A DNA stretch of 32,676 nucleotides, taken from contig CAYLYZ010000061.1 in the NCBI GenBank assembly GCA_964387885.1, positions 1 to 32,676 on the forward strand, read 5' to 3'. Below are positions 7,568 through 15,182 of this stretch, one piece after another (position 1 is the first letter of the stretch; each line of letters starts with the position of its first letter). This DNA comes from JABGPL01 sp964387885. GTDB taxonomy: Bacteria; Electryoneota; AABM5-125-24; Hatepunaeales; Hatepunaeaceae. The position numbers were made by a program, and so were the translations under genes. Under the pieces are notes generated by a model. It did no database searches and was not told where the DNA came from. It worked only from the letters and a program-made list of their open reading frames with translations.

Positions 7568-9097
7568 TTATTGCATTAAGATTACTTTCTTTAACGAAAC
7601 CTGATCCCCTGATATCAGCTTCATCATGTAGACGCCGGATTGCATACCGTTCGCATTCCAGGAAACTGTGCCTGCTCCCTGAAGGTTACCATTGATAACG
7701 TCTACCAATTTTCCGGTCATGTCAAACACTTTCAAGGATGCATTTTGGTTCATCGGAAGTGTGTATTCCAGGTTAACGACATTGTTAAACGGATTCGGAT
7801 ATGCATTCGTTAAGCCAAAGCCACCGGGTAGTGAACTCGAACCCGGACCTACCCATTCGGGTGTGTATTCGCAGACTACACGATAGTGGAATTCCTGCTC
7901 TCTTCCATCACCAGTTCGGAAGGCAACCTGACCGAGGTCGCGCATGTCGCCTATCACACGATTGTTATCAACATCAAACAATGTAAGGCTATAGTTCTCA
8001 GGAATTTCATCTATTGTTGGCCAATCGAGGGTAAAGTCTCTGTTTTCAATATTCTTTATCCTGACTGTGAAATCCCACTCTTTAGCACCGTCAAATTCCA
8101 TACTGCGGATGTCGTGAATATAATTGAAAGGAGCAAAATCCCATTCATGGTGCGGGAAGTAAACCTGAATGTATGAACTGACAGGTGGTGATAATAGATT
8201 GATATCGTTCGCATCATAAACCTCACTTGCGTCTTCGCGAATACCAAGTTTACTTCTGCTTTTTTGATATTCACCATCGGAAGAGGTTACAGCAAGGTAC
8301 AAGTCCCAACCAGATTCCGGTTCATCCCTCTTGGGATCAGGCATATCTTCGGGCATAATACCCTGGTATATACCTGTACTTTTTAATCTTAGCTTCAGAG
8401 GAGGTGAGAAACCATTATGACGTTGCTGAAGTTGAGCTTCAGTAAAATTGCAGGTGATCCATCCTGACAAATGTCGAGCGTGCCAACTCGATCTGAGTAA
8501 GTTCATATCTGAATAATCTACATTAGCCGGGATATCAGGATTAACGTATTCAAGCCAAATGGCAAAATTGTCGTTAAAAACCCCGCCATTCACAGCGTCG
8601 GTTACGGATTCCAGGAAATTATCCCCCCCATCGTATAGATCAATATGACTTAAATGCCAGGTCTGATTAAAAGGATTTCCGACCATTGTGTAACCTGGGG
8701 TTTGACCATTTAGGCTTAGATTGATTTCAGTATATCCATCGGGATCTGCATCGACCCAAGAAAGTTCTCCCTCGAATCTAATGTCAGCTCTATCAATTGT
8801 TGAAATAAACCAGAAGCCATCACCGCGCAACAAGGGCTCATAGTTTCCACCTTCACCGTAACGATTGTAACCGGAACCGTTCCACGCACTGACTCGCCAG
8901 TCAGTACCTGGAGTACCATAATCAACCCAGGTTTGCTGATCCATTGGTTGGAATCCAGTTGTTGAAAAATTACAAGTCATTTGATATACATTGGCTTTAA
9001 ACTGTACATCGGCATAAGTATTAACAACTTCACCTATTGCAGTACCACATAATGTAAACATCAGCAGGAAAGCAAATAAAAAAATCTTAACCTTCAT
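7568..9097 (-). CDS. Large T9SS sorting-domain protein paired with mini-protein A; function unknown
   Basis: 509 residues. The signal peptide is about 22 residues (ends C-G-T-A-I-G). The start has a GGGAG-containing site upstream. I do not recognise the N-terminal module. Visible motifs are G-T-P-G-T-D-W-R-V-S-A-W, G-D-G-F-W-F-I, P-G-Y-T-M-V-G-N-P-F and R-D-E-P-E-S-G-W-D-L-Y-L-A-V, all with counterparts in the paralogue at 9639. The second half (from about S-Y-I-Q-V-Y-F-P) is much more conserved than the first. A linker G-P-G-S-S-S-L-P-G-G-F-G-L precedes the sorting domain (A-Y-P-N-P-F-N-N, G-V-Y-M-M-K-L, K-K-V-I-L-M-Q). It is the first gene of a two-gene operon with the mini-protein gene. 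A physical partnership between the two products is possible but unproven. Confidence 0.8.
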   Translation of the reverse strand: MKVKIFLFAFLLMFTLCGTAIGEVVNTYADVQFKANVYQMTCNFSTTGFQPMDQQTWVDYGTPGTDWRVSAWNGSGYNRYGEGGNYEPLLRGDGFWFISTIDRADIRFEGELSWVDADPDGYTEINLSLNGQTPGYTMVGNPFNQTWHLSHIDLYDGGDNFLESVTDAVNGGVFNDNFAIWLEYVNPDIPANVDYSDMNLLRSSWHARHLSGWITCNFTEAQLQQRHNGFSPPLKLRLKSTGIYQGIMPEDMPDPKRDEPESGWDLYLAVTSSDGEYQKSRSKLGIREDASEVYDANDINLLSPPVSSYIQVYFPHHEWDFAPFNYIHDIRSMEFDGAKEWDFTVRIKNIENRDFTLDWPTIDEIPENYSLTLFDVDNNRVIGDMRDLGQVAFRTGDGREQEFHYRVVCEYTPEWVGPGSSSLPGGFGLTNAYPNPFNNVVNLEYTLPMNQNASLKVFDMTGKLVDVINGNLQGAGTVSWNANGMQSGVYMMKLISGDQVSLKKVILMQ

Positions 9098-9197
9098 CCT
9101 TTACTCCCTCTCGGTATATCTATTTACTGTTTTTTTTTCGGAAATCTGATGGGATCTGAAGTAAAGACTATAGGAAGTGCGCATTATCACCCATAAT

Positions 9198-9211
9198 GTG
9201 TTATATAACAC
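9198..9211. promoter_or_regulatory. Perfect 14-bp AT-rich palindrome (possible operator)
   Basis: GTGTTATATAACAC is a perfect palindrome lying 101-114 bp upstream of the minus-strand gene starting at 9097. A TTTTT run follows on the plus strand. It has the shape of a dimeric regulator site, but no second copy was seen upstream of the paralogous cassette. The rest of the 9098-9425 gap holds no credible gene. Confidence 0.3.
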
Positions 9212-9323
9212 TTTTTACAGAAAAGGTCAAGGATTACTCCAGATAAATAATATAGAACGATCAGGTAACTCGTTTTCTCCGTATGCCTTACTTCACTCAC
9301 GTAATGCGTTCAGGACATTAATA

Positions 9324-9393
9324 TCAAAATTGCCAAGGACGCCTCGAAAGACGCCCATGGTCAAAATGTGGTGTCAGGTGCCCTCACCTGACA
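9324..9393 (-). repeat. Cassette-associated 3' repeat with palindrome (copy B)
   Basis: Matches 7195-7263. The palindrome 9372-9393 is TGTCAGGTG-CCCT-CACCTGACA, the exact reverse complement of the copies at 3181 and 5668. It lies about 33 bp beyond the stop of mini-protein B, so the element points the same way relative to transcription as the plus-strand copies. Confidence 0.7.
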
Positions 9394-9425
9394 ACAGTGG
9401 ATACCAGGTTGTATAATCCTGCTCT

Positions 9426-9623
9426 TTATCCAGCCGGTATTCCTGCATCACCTGACATTCCCTGATCACCAGGTGCCATTCCACCAGGTGCCATTCCCTG
9501 TTCACCAGGTGGTGCTGGTTCCGAACCAAATCCCTTCGCGACATCTACTTCACTGAGAAGATTGATTTCTCTGAGCTCAGGTTTCTCGTAAGGAAACATA
9601 TCTTTTTTATCAATATTTTTCAT
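9426..9623 (-). CDS. Mini-protein with Y-x-x-P-x-L leader motif and Gly/Pro/Met-rich tail (copy B); possible RiPP precursor
   Basis: 65 residues from the ATG at 9623, which has GGAG nine bases upstream. A TTG at 9638 in frame lies within that site and is less likely to be the start. The gene begins 15 bp after the stop of the large T9SS gene. The leader part has P-Y-E-K-P-E-L-R-E-I-N-L-L and five more residues near the start than copy A. The last 32 residues (from S-E-P-A-P-P) are identical to copy A at protein level, although four bases differ in that stretch, all silent. No Cys is present and no modifying enzyme is nearby. Alternatives are a small collagen-like peptide or a chaperone/adaptor of the upstream protein. 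Confidence 0.75.
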   Translation of the reverse strand: MKNIDKKDMFPYEKPELREINLLSEVDVAKGFGSEPAPPGEQGMAPGGMAPGDQGMSGDAGIPAG

Positions 9624-9638
9624 GGTTCTTTGCTCCAA

Positions 9639-11126
9639 TTATTGCATTAAGATTACTTTCTTCAACGAAACCTGATTGCCTGATTCTAACTTCATCATGT
9701 AGACGCCGGATTGCATACCGTTCGCATTCCAGGAAACTGTGCCTGCTCCCTGAAGGTTACCATTGATAACGTCTACCAATTTTCCGGTCATGTCAAACAC
9801 TTTCAAGGAAGCATTTTGGTTCATCGGAAGTCTGTATTCCAGGTTAACGACATTGTTAAACGGATTCGGATAAGCTTTGGTTAATCCGAAACCACCCGGT
9901 AATGAACTCGAACCCGGACCAATCCATTCTGGTGTATAATCACAGGTCACGCGATAATGAAATTCCTGAACTACCCCGTCACCATTGCGGAAGGAAACCT
10001 GCCCTATATCGCGCATATCACCAATTACACGATTGTTATCAACATCTGTTAAGGTCAAAGTATAGTTTTCAGGAATATCATCCATTCCAGCCCAGTCGAG
10101 TGTGAAACTGTTGTTTTCGACATTGACAGTTTTGATTGTAAATTCCCATTCTTTTGGTCCATCGAATTCCATACTCCTGAAATCACGAATATAATTATCA
10201 GACGCATGGTCATATTCCAGGTGTGGGAAGTATGCCCGAATATAAGAATCTATTGGCGGAGTTATAAAGTTGAAGTCGTTACAATCGAAGACATCTGCGG
10301 CATTCTCACGAACTCCAAGCCAGTTCTTTTCATACAGATGTTCACCATCTGAGGAGGAAACAGCAAGCTGCAAATCCCAACCGGTAACTGGTTCATCCCG
10401 AACGGGCTCACCAACATCTTCGTGATTAAAGCCAAAAGCGTCCCAGTGAAGGAATATGTCGGTAGTCCCGTACCATTGTTGAGCATCTGCTTCAGTCATA
10501 TAGTTTGTGATCCATACAGCCTGTCCGCCTGGTACAGCACCATCATTTCCCTGATCTATGAATATGTCATCAGAATAATCCGGCTGCTGATCTTCACCTC
10601 GCCATTGAGCCAAATTAGAATTAATCCAGTTGCCTACAATACTGCGCAATGTTGTGCGTACTTGACCATTCGCATATATGCCTACATATGCAAATTGCTG
10701 ACCAGCATTCCAGGGATTTGCCAGCATCGTATAAGCGGGTGTGTTGCCATCGGGACTCAAGTTCAGGGGTACTGAAATCTCATTGTAAGCTGTTTCTCCT
10801 GGGAAAGTGATACTCTGCCTATCCTCTGCAAAAATTATCCAATGCCCAAAACCCTGTGCCATTAAATCAGGCTGGTCTCCTCCCTCACCGAAACGATCAT
10901 AGTCTAGCTGCGAATGGTTCCAGCAACTAACTCTCCAATCTGTACCAGGTGTGCCCCAACCGGCATTAAGTGGATTAAAAGCTGTTGTTGAAAGATTTCC
11001 AATCTGATAATAGACATTGGCATTAAATCCACCTCCATCATAATCAAAAATTACTTGTGCCGTTACCGCACTATAAAAAGCAAACGTTAACAACAAAGTA
11101 AACAAAATAAGCCTTATTACTCTCAT
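9639..11126 (-). CDS. Large T9SS sorting-domain protein paired with mini-protein B; function unknown
   Basis: 495 residues from the ATG at 11126, chosen because AAAGGGAGAAG directly precedes it and a clean signal peptide starts there (ends Y-S-A-V-T-A, then Q). A start at 11249 would add 41 hydrophilic residues before the signal. It is a paralogue of the gene at 7568, with shared G-T-P-G-T-D-W-R-V-S, N-T-P-A-Y-T-M-L-A-N-P, G-W-D-L-Q-L-A-V-S-S-S-D-G-E, and a nearly identical last third including I-P-E-N-Y-T-L-T-L, R-V-I-G-D-M-R-D, the G-P-G-S-S-S-L-P-G-G linker and the sorting domain. The N-terminal third is diverged, which suggests a variable outward-facing part. It is the first gene of the operon with mini-protein B and is divergent from the gene at 11428, about 300 bp away. 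Confidence 0.8.
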   Translation of the reverse strand: MRVIRLILFTLLLTFAFYSAVTAQVIFDYDGGGFNANVYYQIGNLSTTAFNPLNAGWGTPGTDWRVSCWNHSQLDYDRFGEGGDQPDLMAQGFGHWIIFAEDRQSITFPGETAYNEISVPLNLSPDGNTPAYTMLANPWNAGQQFAYVGIYANGQVRTTLRSIVGNWINSNLAQWRGEDQQPDYSDDIFIDQGNDGAVPGGQAVWITNYMTEADAQQWYGTTDIFLHWDAFGFNHEDVGEPVRDEPVTGWDLQLAVSSSDGEHLYEKNWLGVRENAADVFDCNDFNFITPPIDSYIRAYFPHLEYDHASDNYIRDFRSMEFDGPKEWEFTIKTVNVENNSFTLDWAGMDDIPENYTLTLTDVDNNRVIGDMRDIGQVSFRNGDGVVQEFHYRVTCDYTPEWIGPGSSSLPGGFGLTKAYPNPFNNVVNLEYRLPMNQNASLKVFDMTGKLVDVINGNLQGAGTVSWNANGMQSGVYMMKLESGNQVSLKKVILMQ

Positions 11127-11268
11127 CTTCTCCCTTTTCTTTTGGGATTGTTTTTTTACAAAACTGTTGAATGGAAGATTACGATATAGCTGTCTTCCGT
11201 CAAGATCAAATTGACGTGACAACGTACTCCTTGTATTCTTATAAGTCAAGTAAATTACCTCAAATCAA

Positions 11269-11290
11269 ACCTACATTATAAAGTGTAGGT
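11269..11290. other. Small hairpin in the 11127-11427 divergent intergenic region
   Basis: Arms ACCTACA (11269-11275) and TGTAGGT (11284-11290) around an 8-nt AT-rich loop. The roughly 300-bp gap must contain promoters for both directions, but I see no convincing pair of promoter boxes. The last 70 bp resemble the 70 bp before the paralogous gene at 13858, so the leader was duplicated with the gene. Confidence 0.35.
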
Positions 11291-11427
11291 AAGCATCGCG
11301 TTAAGCTTATGAACTTCGCATGAGTTTGTGCCCTAACGGCTTGCCCTCCCGTCCGAAATTCATTACTTTTAAAGGTTCAGGATTGTCTATAAATAACAGT
11401 TATTCTTGATCTGACAATGGAGTTGAG

Positions 11428-12735
11428 ATGAGTTTCCGTGTATTATTAATTTTAATCTGTGTTTCACTTTCAATAATTGGCTATGTCACAGCTCAAGATC
11501 ATGAGAACATTGAGCTTATCAGTCAGACATGTAATTTCTGGAATGATGCGGAAGATATAATCATTTCAGGAAATCTTGCCTATGTATCAACCGGTATTAC
11601 TGGGATACAAATCCTCGACCTCTCCGATCCGATACATCCGGTAGTTATTGGTAGTTTTGATGATAATTCGACTTCGTCGAGTCGTCTGTTTTTAGTTGAA
11701 AATACTCTGTATTTCGGGCATTCGGAAGGAGTCACAATAATAAGAGTTGCTGATCCGGAAAATCCTGAATTTCTTGGAAATATCCCGTTTAACCAGCCTG
11801 TGACAGATCTTACAGTCGATGAGGGAATTGTCTATTTTGTGACTGAAGATCCGAATGGTTCCCTGGCAGGAGGTTTGTTTATCTTCGATGCAGAAAGACC
11901 AGATGACGCTGTCAGGCTTGGGAGCTGGACAGTTTCCAGAGATGCGGTTTTAGTTGAAAAAATCGGTAATTACATCTACATTATTGATGACCAACCTTTC
12001 ACGAAAGGTATGCATGTTATAAATGTCACCGATCCGACGTCTCCAAGACGGATCAGGTTCTGGGAAACAGATGGATTCGACAGGGGATTTTTGGTTCTGG
12101 GAGATTTTGCTTATGTGGCAGCCAGGAGGGTGTTTGATCGTAGAGTACATTCGATGCTGTATGCTCTTGATGTCAGCGATCCGAGTCATCCAGAAGTGAT
12201 CGATTCGATAACATGGAGTGACGAAATAACCGATATAGCAGAGTTTAACAATTATCTATATGTTGCAGACCAGGATTCGCGCGATTCGCACCTGAGTGCA
12301 GTCGATATTTTCGATCCGGCACATCCTGTCCGGGCTGAAACCTTCAGATTCGACTTCACAAGTGGTCAGGTTGCAGTTCGGGAAGGGATCGCGTATCTCA
12401 CTGATCCTGATATTGGGATTCACATCCTTGATGTGGTTGATCCGTTCAATATGATGGAGGCTGAAGATCTTGATTGGATCGGGCGTAATACATCAGCTGC
12501 AATAAATGGAGACCTTATCTATTCCTCCGGATCAGGATTTCGTGTGATAAACATCGATAATCCGGCTCGTCCTGAATTCACAATAATTGATGGAAACATG
12601 GAATATCGCAAAATGTCCGTTTCCGGAGACAACCTCTGTGGTCTTGCTAATAATTACTATTCAGTCGGGTTTATCGACTGCAGTGATCCGGAACAGCCAG
12701 AACTTGCGCGTAGGCTATCGTTTGGCGGTGACTGA
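11428..12735 (+). CDS. LVIVD-repeat protein, N-terminal part, ending at an in-frame TGA (paralogue 1)
   Basis: 435 residues with a signal peptide of about 22 residues (ends Y-V-T-A, then Q-D-H-E-N-I-E-L-I-S) and LVIVD repeats (I-L-D-L-S-D-P-x-x-P and similar). GGAG precedes the ATG. The reading frame stops at TGA 12733-12735 after S-F-G-G-D, yet the same frame is open on the next codon (D-G-Y-A-Y-D-V-A-V-G-D-E-V) and runs to 13641 through further repeats and a sorting domain. Read through, the protein would be 737 residues, the same size and architecture as intact LVIVD genes here (712-751). As split, this part has an export signal but no sorting domain. The paralogue at 13858 has a TGA at the same aligned codon. 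It could be recoding, read-through, or an old nonsense mutation. Confidence 0.75.
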   Translation: MSFRVLLILICVSLSIIGYVTAQDHENIELISQTCNFWNDAEDIIISGNLAYVSTGITGIQILDLSDPIHPVVIGSFDDNSTSSSRLFLVENTLYFGHSEGVTIIRVADPENPEFLGNIPFNQPVTDLTVDEGIVYFVTEDPNGSLAGGLFIFDAERPDDAVRLGSWTVSRDAVLVEKIGNYIYIIDDQPFTKGMHVINVTDPTSPRRIRFWETDGFDRGFLVLGDFAYVAARRVFDRRVHSMLYALDVSDPSHPEVIDSITWSDEITDIAEFNNYLYVADQDSRDSHLSAVDIFDPAHPVRAETFRFDFTSGQVAVREGIAYLTDPDIGIHILDVVDPFNMMEAEDLDWIGRNTSAAINGDLIYSSGSGFRVINIDNPARPEFTIIDGNMEYRKMSVSGDNLCGLANNYYSVGFIDCSDPEQPELARRLSFGGD

Positions 12736-12752
12736 GATGGCTATGCCTATGA

Positions 12753-12769
12753 CGTCGCGGTCGGCGACG
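12753..12769 (+). promoter_or_regulatory. Hairpin downstream of in-frame TGA (paralogue 1), SECIS-like geometry
   Basis: CGTCGC-GGTCG-GCGACG forms a perfect 6-bp stem with a 5-nt loop, starting 17 nt after the TGA at 12733-12735. The paralogue has CATCGC-GGTCG-GCGATG at the same distance, so one base pair changed on both sides. Bacterial SECIS hairpins also sit just after the Sec UGA with G/U in the apical loop. That is resemblance only. Confidence 0.45.
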
Positions 12770-12849
12770 AAGTTGCTTATGTTGCATTTTACGGGCTTGA
12801 GAACTGGGATATTTCCGATATTGAAAACCCTGTTGAGATTGACAATGGT

Positions 12850-13641
12850 ATGCCTCGCAATCTTGGATCTATTACAGAAACCGCTCTATTTGGAGACTAT
12901 GCATATTTAGCAAGGTCGGGAGATGATCCGGGATTGGCTATCCTCGATATATCAGACCTGGATAACCCGCATGTGATGAGTCGAACCGATATTGGAGGAC
13001 CTCAGACATGGCGAGCGATGGTTTCTGTGGTAGGAGATTATGCCTACATTTCAAATGAGTGGCATGTTTTCTGTTATGATGTCAGCAATCCTGCGGCTCC
13101 GGTTTCGCGTGGTGAATGGTATATAAATGAACGCATCAAGGACATAACTGCCACGGAGGATTTCCTGTACCTGGCTGTCGGGATGAGAGGCATTATCGCC
13201 CTCGACGTTTCCGATCCGGAAGATTTGGAGGTTGCCGGTTACTACAACACCACAGGATCAGCTTATGAAGTTCATGTTATGGGTAACTTATTAGTAGTAG
13301 CTGATAATACAAATATTGGTATTTATGAGAATTCACTGTTAGGTGCTCCAGGAATACCTGATGAGAGGGAGAAACCTCTGGGATTTGTCCTCCATCCGGC
13401 TTTTCCGAATCCATTTAATTCATCAACCGGGATTGGTTTTCAACTGCCCTACCAAACCCACGTCAATTTAAGTATTCACGATCAGCATGGTAGAGAGGTC
13501 TCATCTCTCCTCAACCAAACCTTATCTCCAGGAGCCCATGAAATACACTGGCAAGCCGTTGGTCAGCCGTCCGGGATGTATTACTGTAGGATGGATGCGG
13601 GTGGATTCAGGATTTCGCGGGGTTTAGTGTTTGTGCGTTGA
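12850..13641 (+). CDS. LVIVD-repeat protein, C-terminal part with T9SS sorting domain (same frame as 11428 gene)
   Basis: The given start is the first in-frame ATG, but the frame is open and homologous from 12736, directly after the TGA, so this is most likely the continuation of the 11428 gene rather than a separate gene. It carries LVIVD repeats (L-A-I-L-D-I-S-D-L-D-N-P, C-Y-D-V-S-N-P, I-A-L-D-V-S-D-P) and a sorting domain (A-F-P-N-P-F-N-S, G-M-Y-Y-C-R-M, G-L-V-F-V-R), and ends in TGA. It has no signal peptide and no clear ribosome site before the ATG, so alone it could not reach T9SS. The corresponding ATG of the paralogue is at a different aligned place, which argues against a conserved re-start. 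Confidence 0.7.
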   Translation: MPRNLGSITETALFGDYAYLARSGDDPGLAILDISDLDNPHVMSRTDIGGPQTWRAMVSVVGDYAYISNEWHVFCYDVSNPAAPVSRGEWYINERIKDITATEDFLYLAVGMRGIIALDVSDPEDLEVAGYYNTTGSAYEVHVMGNLLVVADNTNIGIYENSLLGAPGIPDEREKPLGFVLHPAFPNPFNSSTGIGFQLPYQTHVNLSIHDQHGREVSSLLNQTLSPGAHEIHWQAVGQPSGMYYCRMDAGGFRISRGLVFVR

Positions 13642-13650
13642 AAAGCCTTC

Positions 13651-13730
13651 ATTCACAACGGATTTAACGGATGAAACGGATTACCACCGGAAACATCAAA
13701 TCCGTTTAATCCGCTTAATCTGTTGTGAAT
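13651..13730. repeat. Long imperfect inverted repeat (32-bp arms)
   Basis: The arm 13651-13682 (begins ATTCACAACGGATTTAACGG) pairs with 13699-13730 (ends TAATCTGTTGTGAAT) with 28 of 32 positions complementary, around a 16-nt loop. Each arm contains short GGATT/CGGAT repeats. It lies between the TGA at 13641 and the paralogous gene, and may end transcription or be a miniature mobile or REP-like element. Confidence 0.6.
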
Positions 13731-13857
13731 AGAGACGACGAAAGATATATAACATTGACCTAATATTATTGCCTTCCCGGTTGTTTATTATTACTTTATA
13801 AGGTTAGGACAATCTATTTCAAAACAGCTATTCTTGAACAGATAATGGAGTTGAAAG

Positions 13858-15165
13858 ATGCATGTCCGACTAATAGTATTAATATCATTTTTTATCCTTC
13901 TGATTCTCAACACCTGCCTCTCTGCGCAGGATCATGAGAATATTGAACTAATCTCTCAAACATGCGAATTCTGGAGTGATGTGGAGGATATAATCATTTC
14001 GGAAAATCTCGCCTATGTCGCTGCAAATGTCTCCGGATTGCAGATTCTCGATTTATCTGATCCTGTTCGTCCGGTGGTCATAGGATCCTATCGGCAGGAC
14101 AGGATGACTGCAAAATGCCTGTTTTTATCCGGGGATATAATTTACATCGGACATCGTACTGGAGTTAGCATGGTCGATGTGAGTGATCCTGACAATCCCG
14201 AATATCTCGGGAACTGCAATTCAGCTTTACTTGTCTGTGATGTGACAGTCGATGAAGGACTTGTCTACTTCGTCGCCGAAGATCCTAACCCAATGATGAC
14301 CGGTGGTTTGTTTATCTACGATGCCTCCGATCCGCTTGATCCGGTTTTTCTGTCGGAATGGACGGTTCCACGGGATGCCGTACTACTCGAGAAGATAGGC
14401 AATTACATCTATATTATTGACGACCAACCCTTCACAATTGGTATGCATGTCGTAAACGTCACAGATCCAAGAGCACCGAGGCGCATAAGATTCTGGGCAA
14501 CTGACGGATTTGAGTCCGGATTTAAGGTAGTCGGGGATCGTGCCTATATTGCTGCGAGCAGAACCTTTGACGGAAGAGTTCGAGGAGGGCTCTATTCCTT
14601 AGATGTTAGCAATCCGGGACGTCCCGTTGTAGTCGATTCAATTAGTATTAGTGGTATTACTGATATAGAATATTTCAATGATTACCTCTACGTGACATCT
14701 CAGTCATCGAATCGAGCGTACCTTACGGCTGTCGATATATTTAGAAACGAACAATTTGCTGAAGCTGAATCGATTAGGCTGGAGTACGATGCTGGAAAAT
14801 TGGCGGTAATCGACGGATATGCATACCTTGGTGATTCTGAGCTGGGAGTACACATTATAGACATCACAGATCCTTTTAACTTGAACGAAGTTGGCGTTTT
14901 TGAGTCCGTAGGTTCGAACAGGTCGGTGGTTTTAAAAGATGATCTGGCCTATATATCCGGTATGGGATTCAGGATAGTCGATATCGAAGATCCTACAAGA
15001 CCTGTATATTCCCGGCTCGACACGGAGATGGAGTTCTGTAAGATGGTGATTAACGGCGACAAGGGTTGCGGATTAGGTAATAATCATTACTTTATCAGCT
15101 TTTTCGACTGCTCAGACCCATTACAGCCGGAACGAACGCAAAGTCTGGGCTTCGGCGGGTTGTGA
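13858..15165 (+). CDS. LVIVD-repeat protein, N-terminal part, ending at an in-frame TGA (paralogue 2)
   Basis: 435 residues, exactly the same length as the N-terminal part of paralogue 1. The signal peptide ends L-S-A, then Q-D-H-E-N-I-E-L-I-S-Q-T-C. Long conserved runs include E-K-I-G-N-Y-I-Y-I-I-D-D-Q-P-F-T, while other parts differ at many residues, so the two are clearly diverged. The frame stops at TGA 15163-15165 after G-F-G-G-L, aligned with S-F-G-G-D-TGA in paralogue 1, and continues open (A-G-A-I-S-D-I-A-V-G-D-E-V) to 16062. Three Cys positions (S-Q-T-C, C-G-L-x-N-N, D-C-S-D-P) are shared with paralogue 1. GGAG precedes the ATG, and the 70-bp leader resembles that of 11428. Confidence 0.75.
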   Translation: MHVRLIVLISFFILLILNTCLSAQDHENIELISQTCEFWSDVEDIIISENLAYVAANVSGLQILDLSDPVRPVVIGSYRQDRMTAKCLFLSGDIIYIGHRTGVSMVDVSDPDNPEYLGNCNSALLVCDVTVDEGLVYFVAEDPNPMMTGGLFIYDASDPLDPVFLSEWTVPRDAVLLEKIGNYIYIIDDQPFTIGMHVVNVTDPRAPRRIRFWATDGFESGFKVVGDRAYIAASRTFDGRVRGGLYSLDVSNPGRPVVVDSISISGITDIEYFNDYLYVTSQSSNRAYLTAVDIFRNEQFAEAESIRLEYDAGKLAVIDGYAYLGDSELGVHIIDITDPFNLNEVGVFESVGSNRSVVLKDDLAYISGMGFRIVDIEDPTRPVYSRLDTEMEFCKMVINGDKGCGLGNNHYFISFFDCSDPLQPERTQSLGFGGL

Positions 15166-15182
15166 GCGGGTGCGATAAGTGA

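Noticed and set aside
3181..9393. CRISPR array suspected from repeated palindromes
   Set aside because: The copies are scattered over about 6 kb with genes between them, spacing is irregular, and no cas gene is present.
9177..9416. Plus-strand 79-residue frame in the 9098-9425 gap
   Set aside because: It covers the palindrome 9198-9211 and the repeat 9324-9393. The paralogous repeat at 7195 does not keep the frame.
12736..12850. Independent re-start of translation after the TGA as a conserved second gene
   Set aside because: In copy 1 the ATGs close after the TGA are out of frame, and the first in-frame ATGs of the two copies (12850, 15211) do not align. Neither has a clear ribosome site or signal peptide. 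Not fully excluded.
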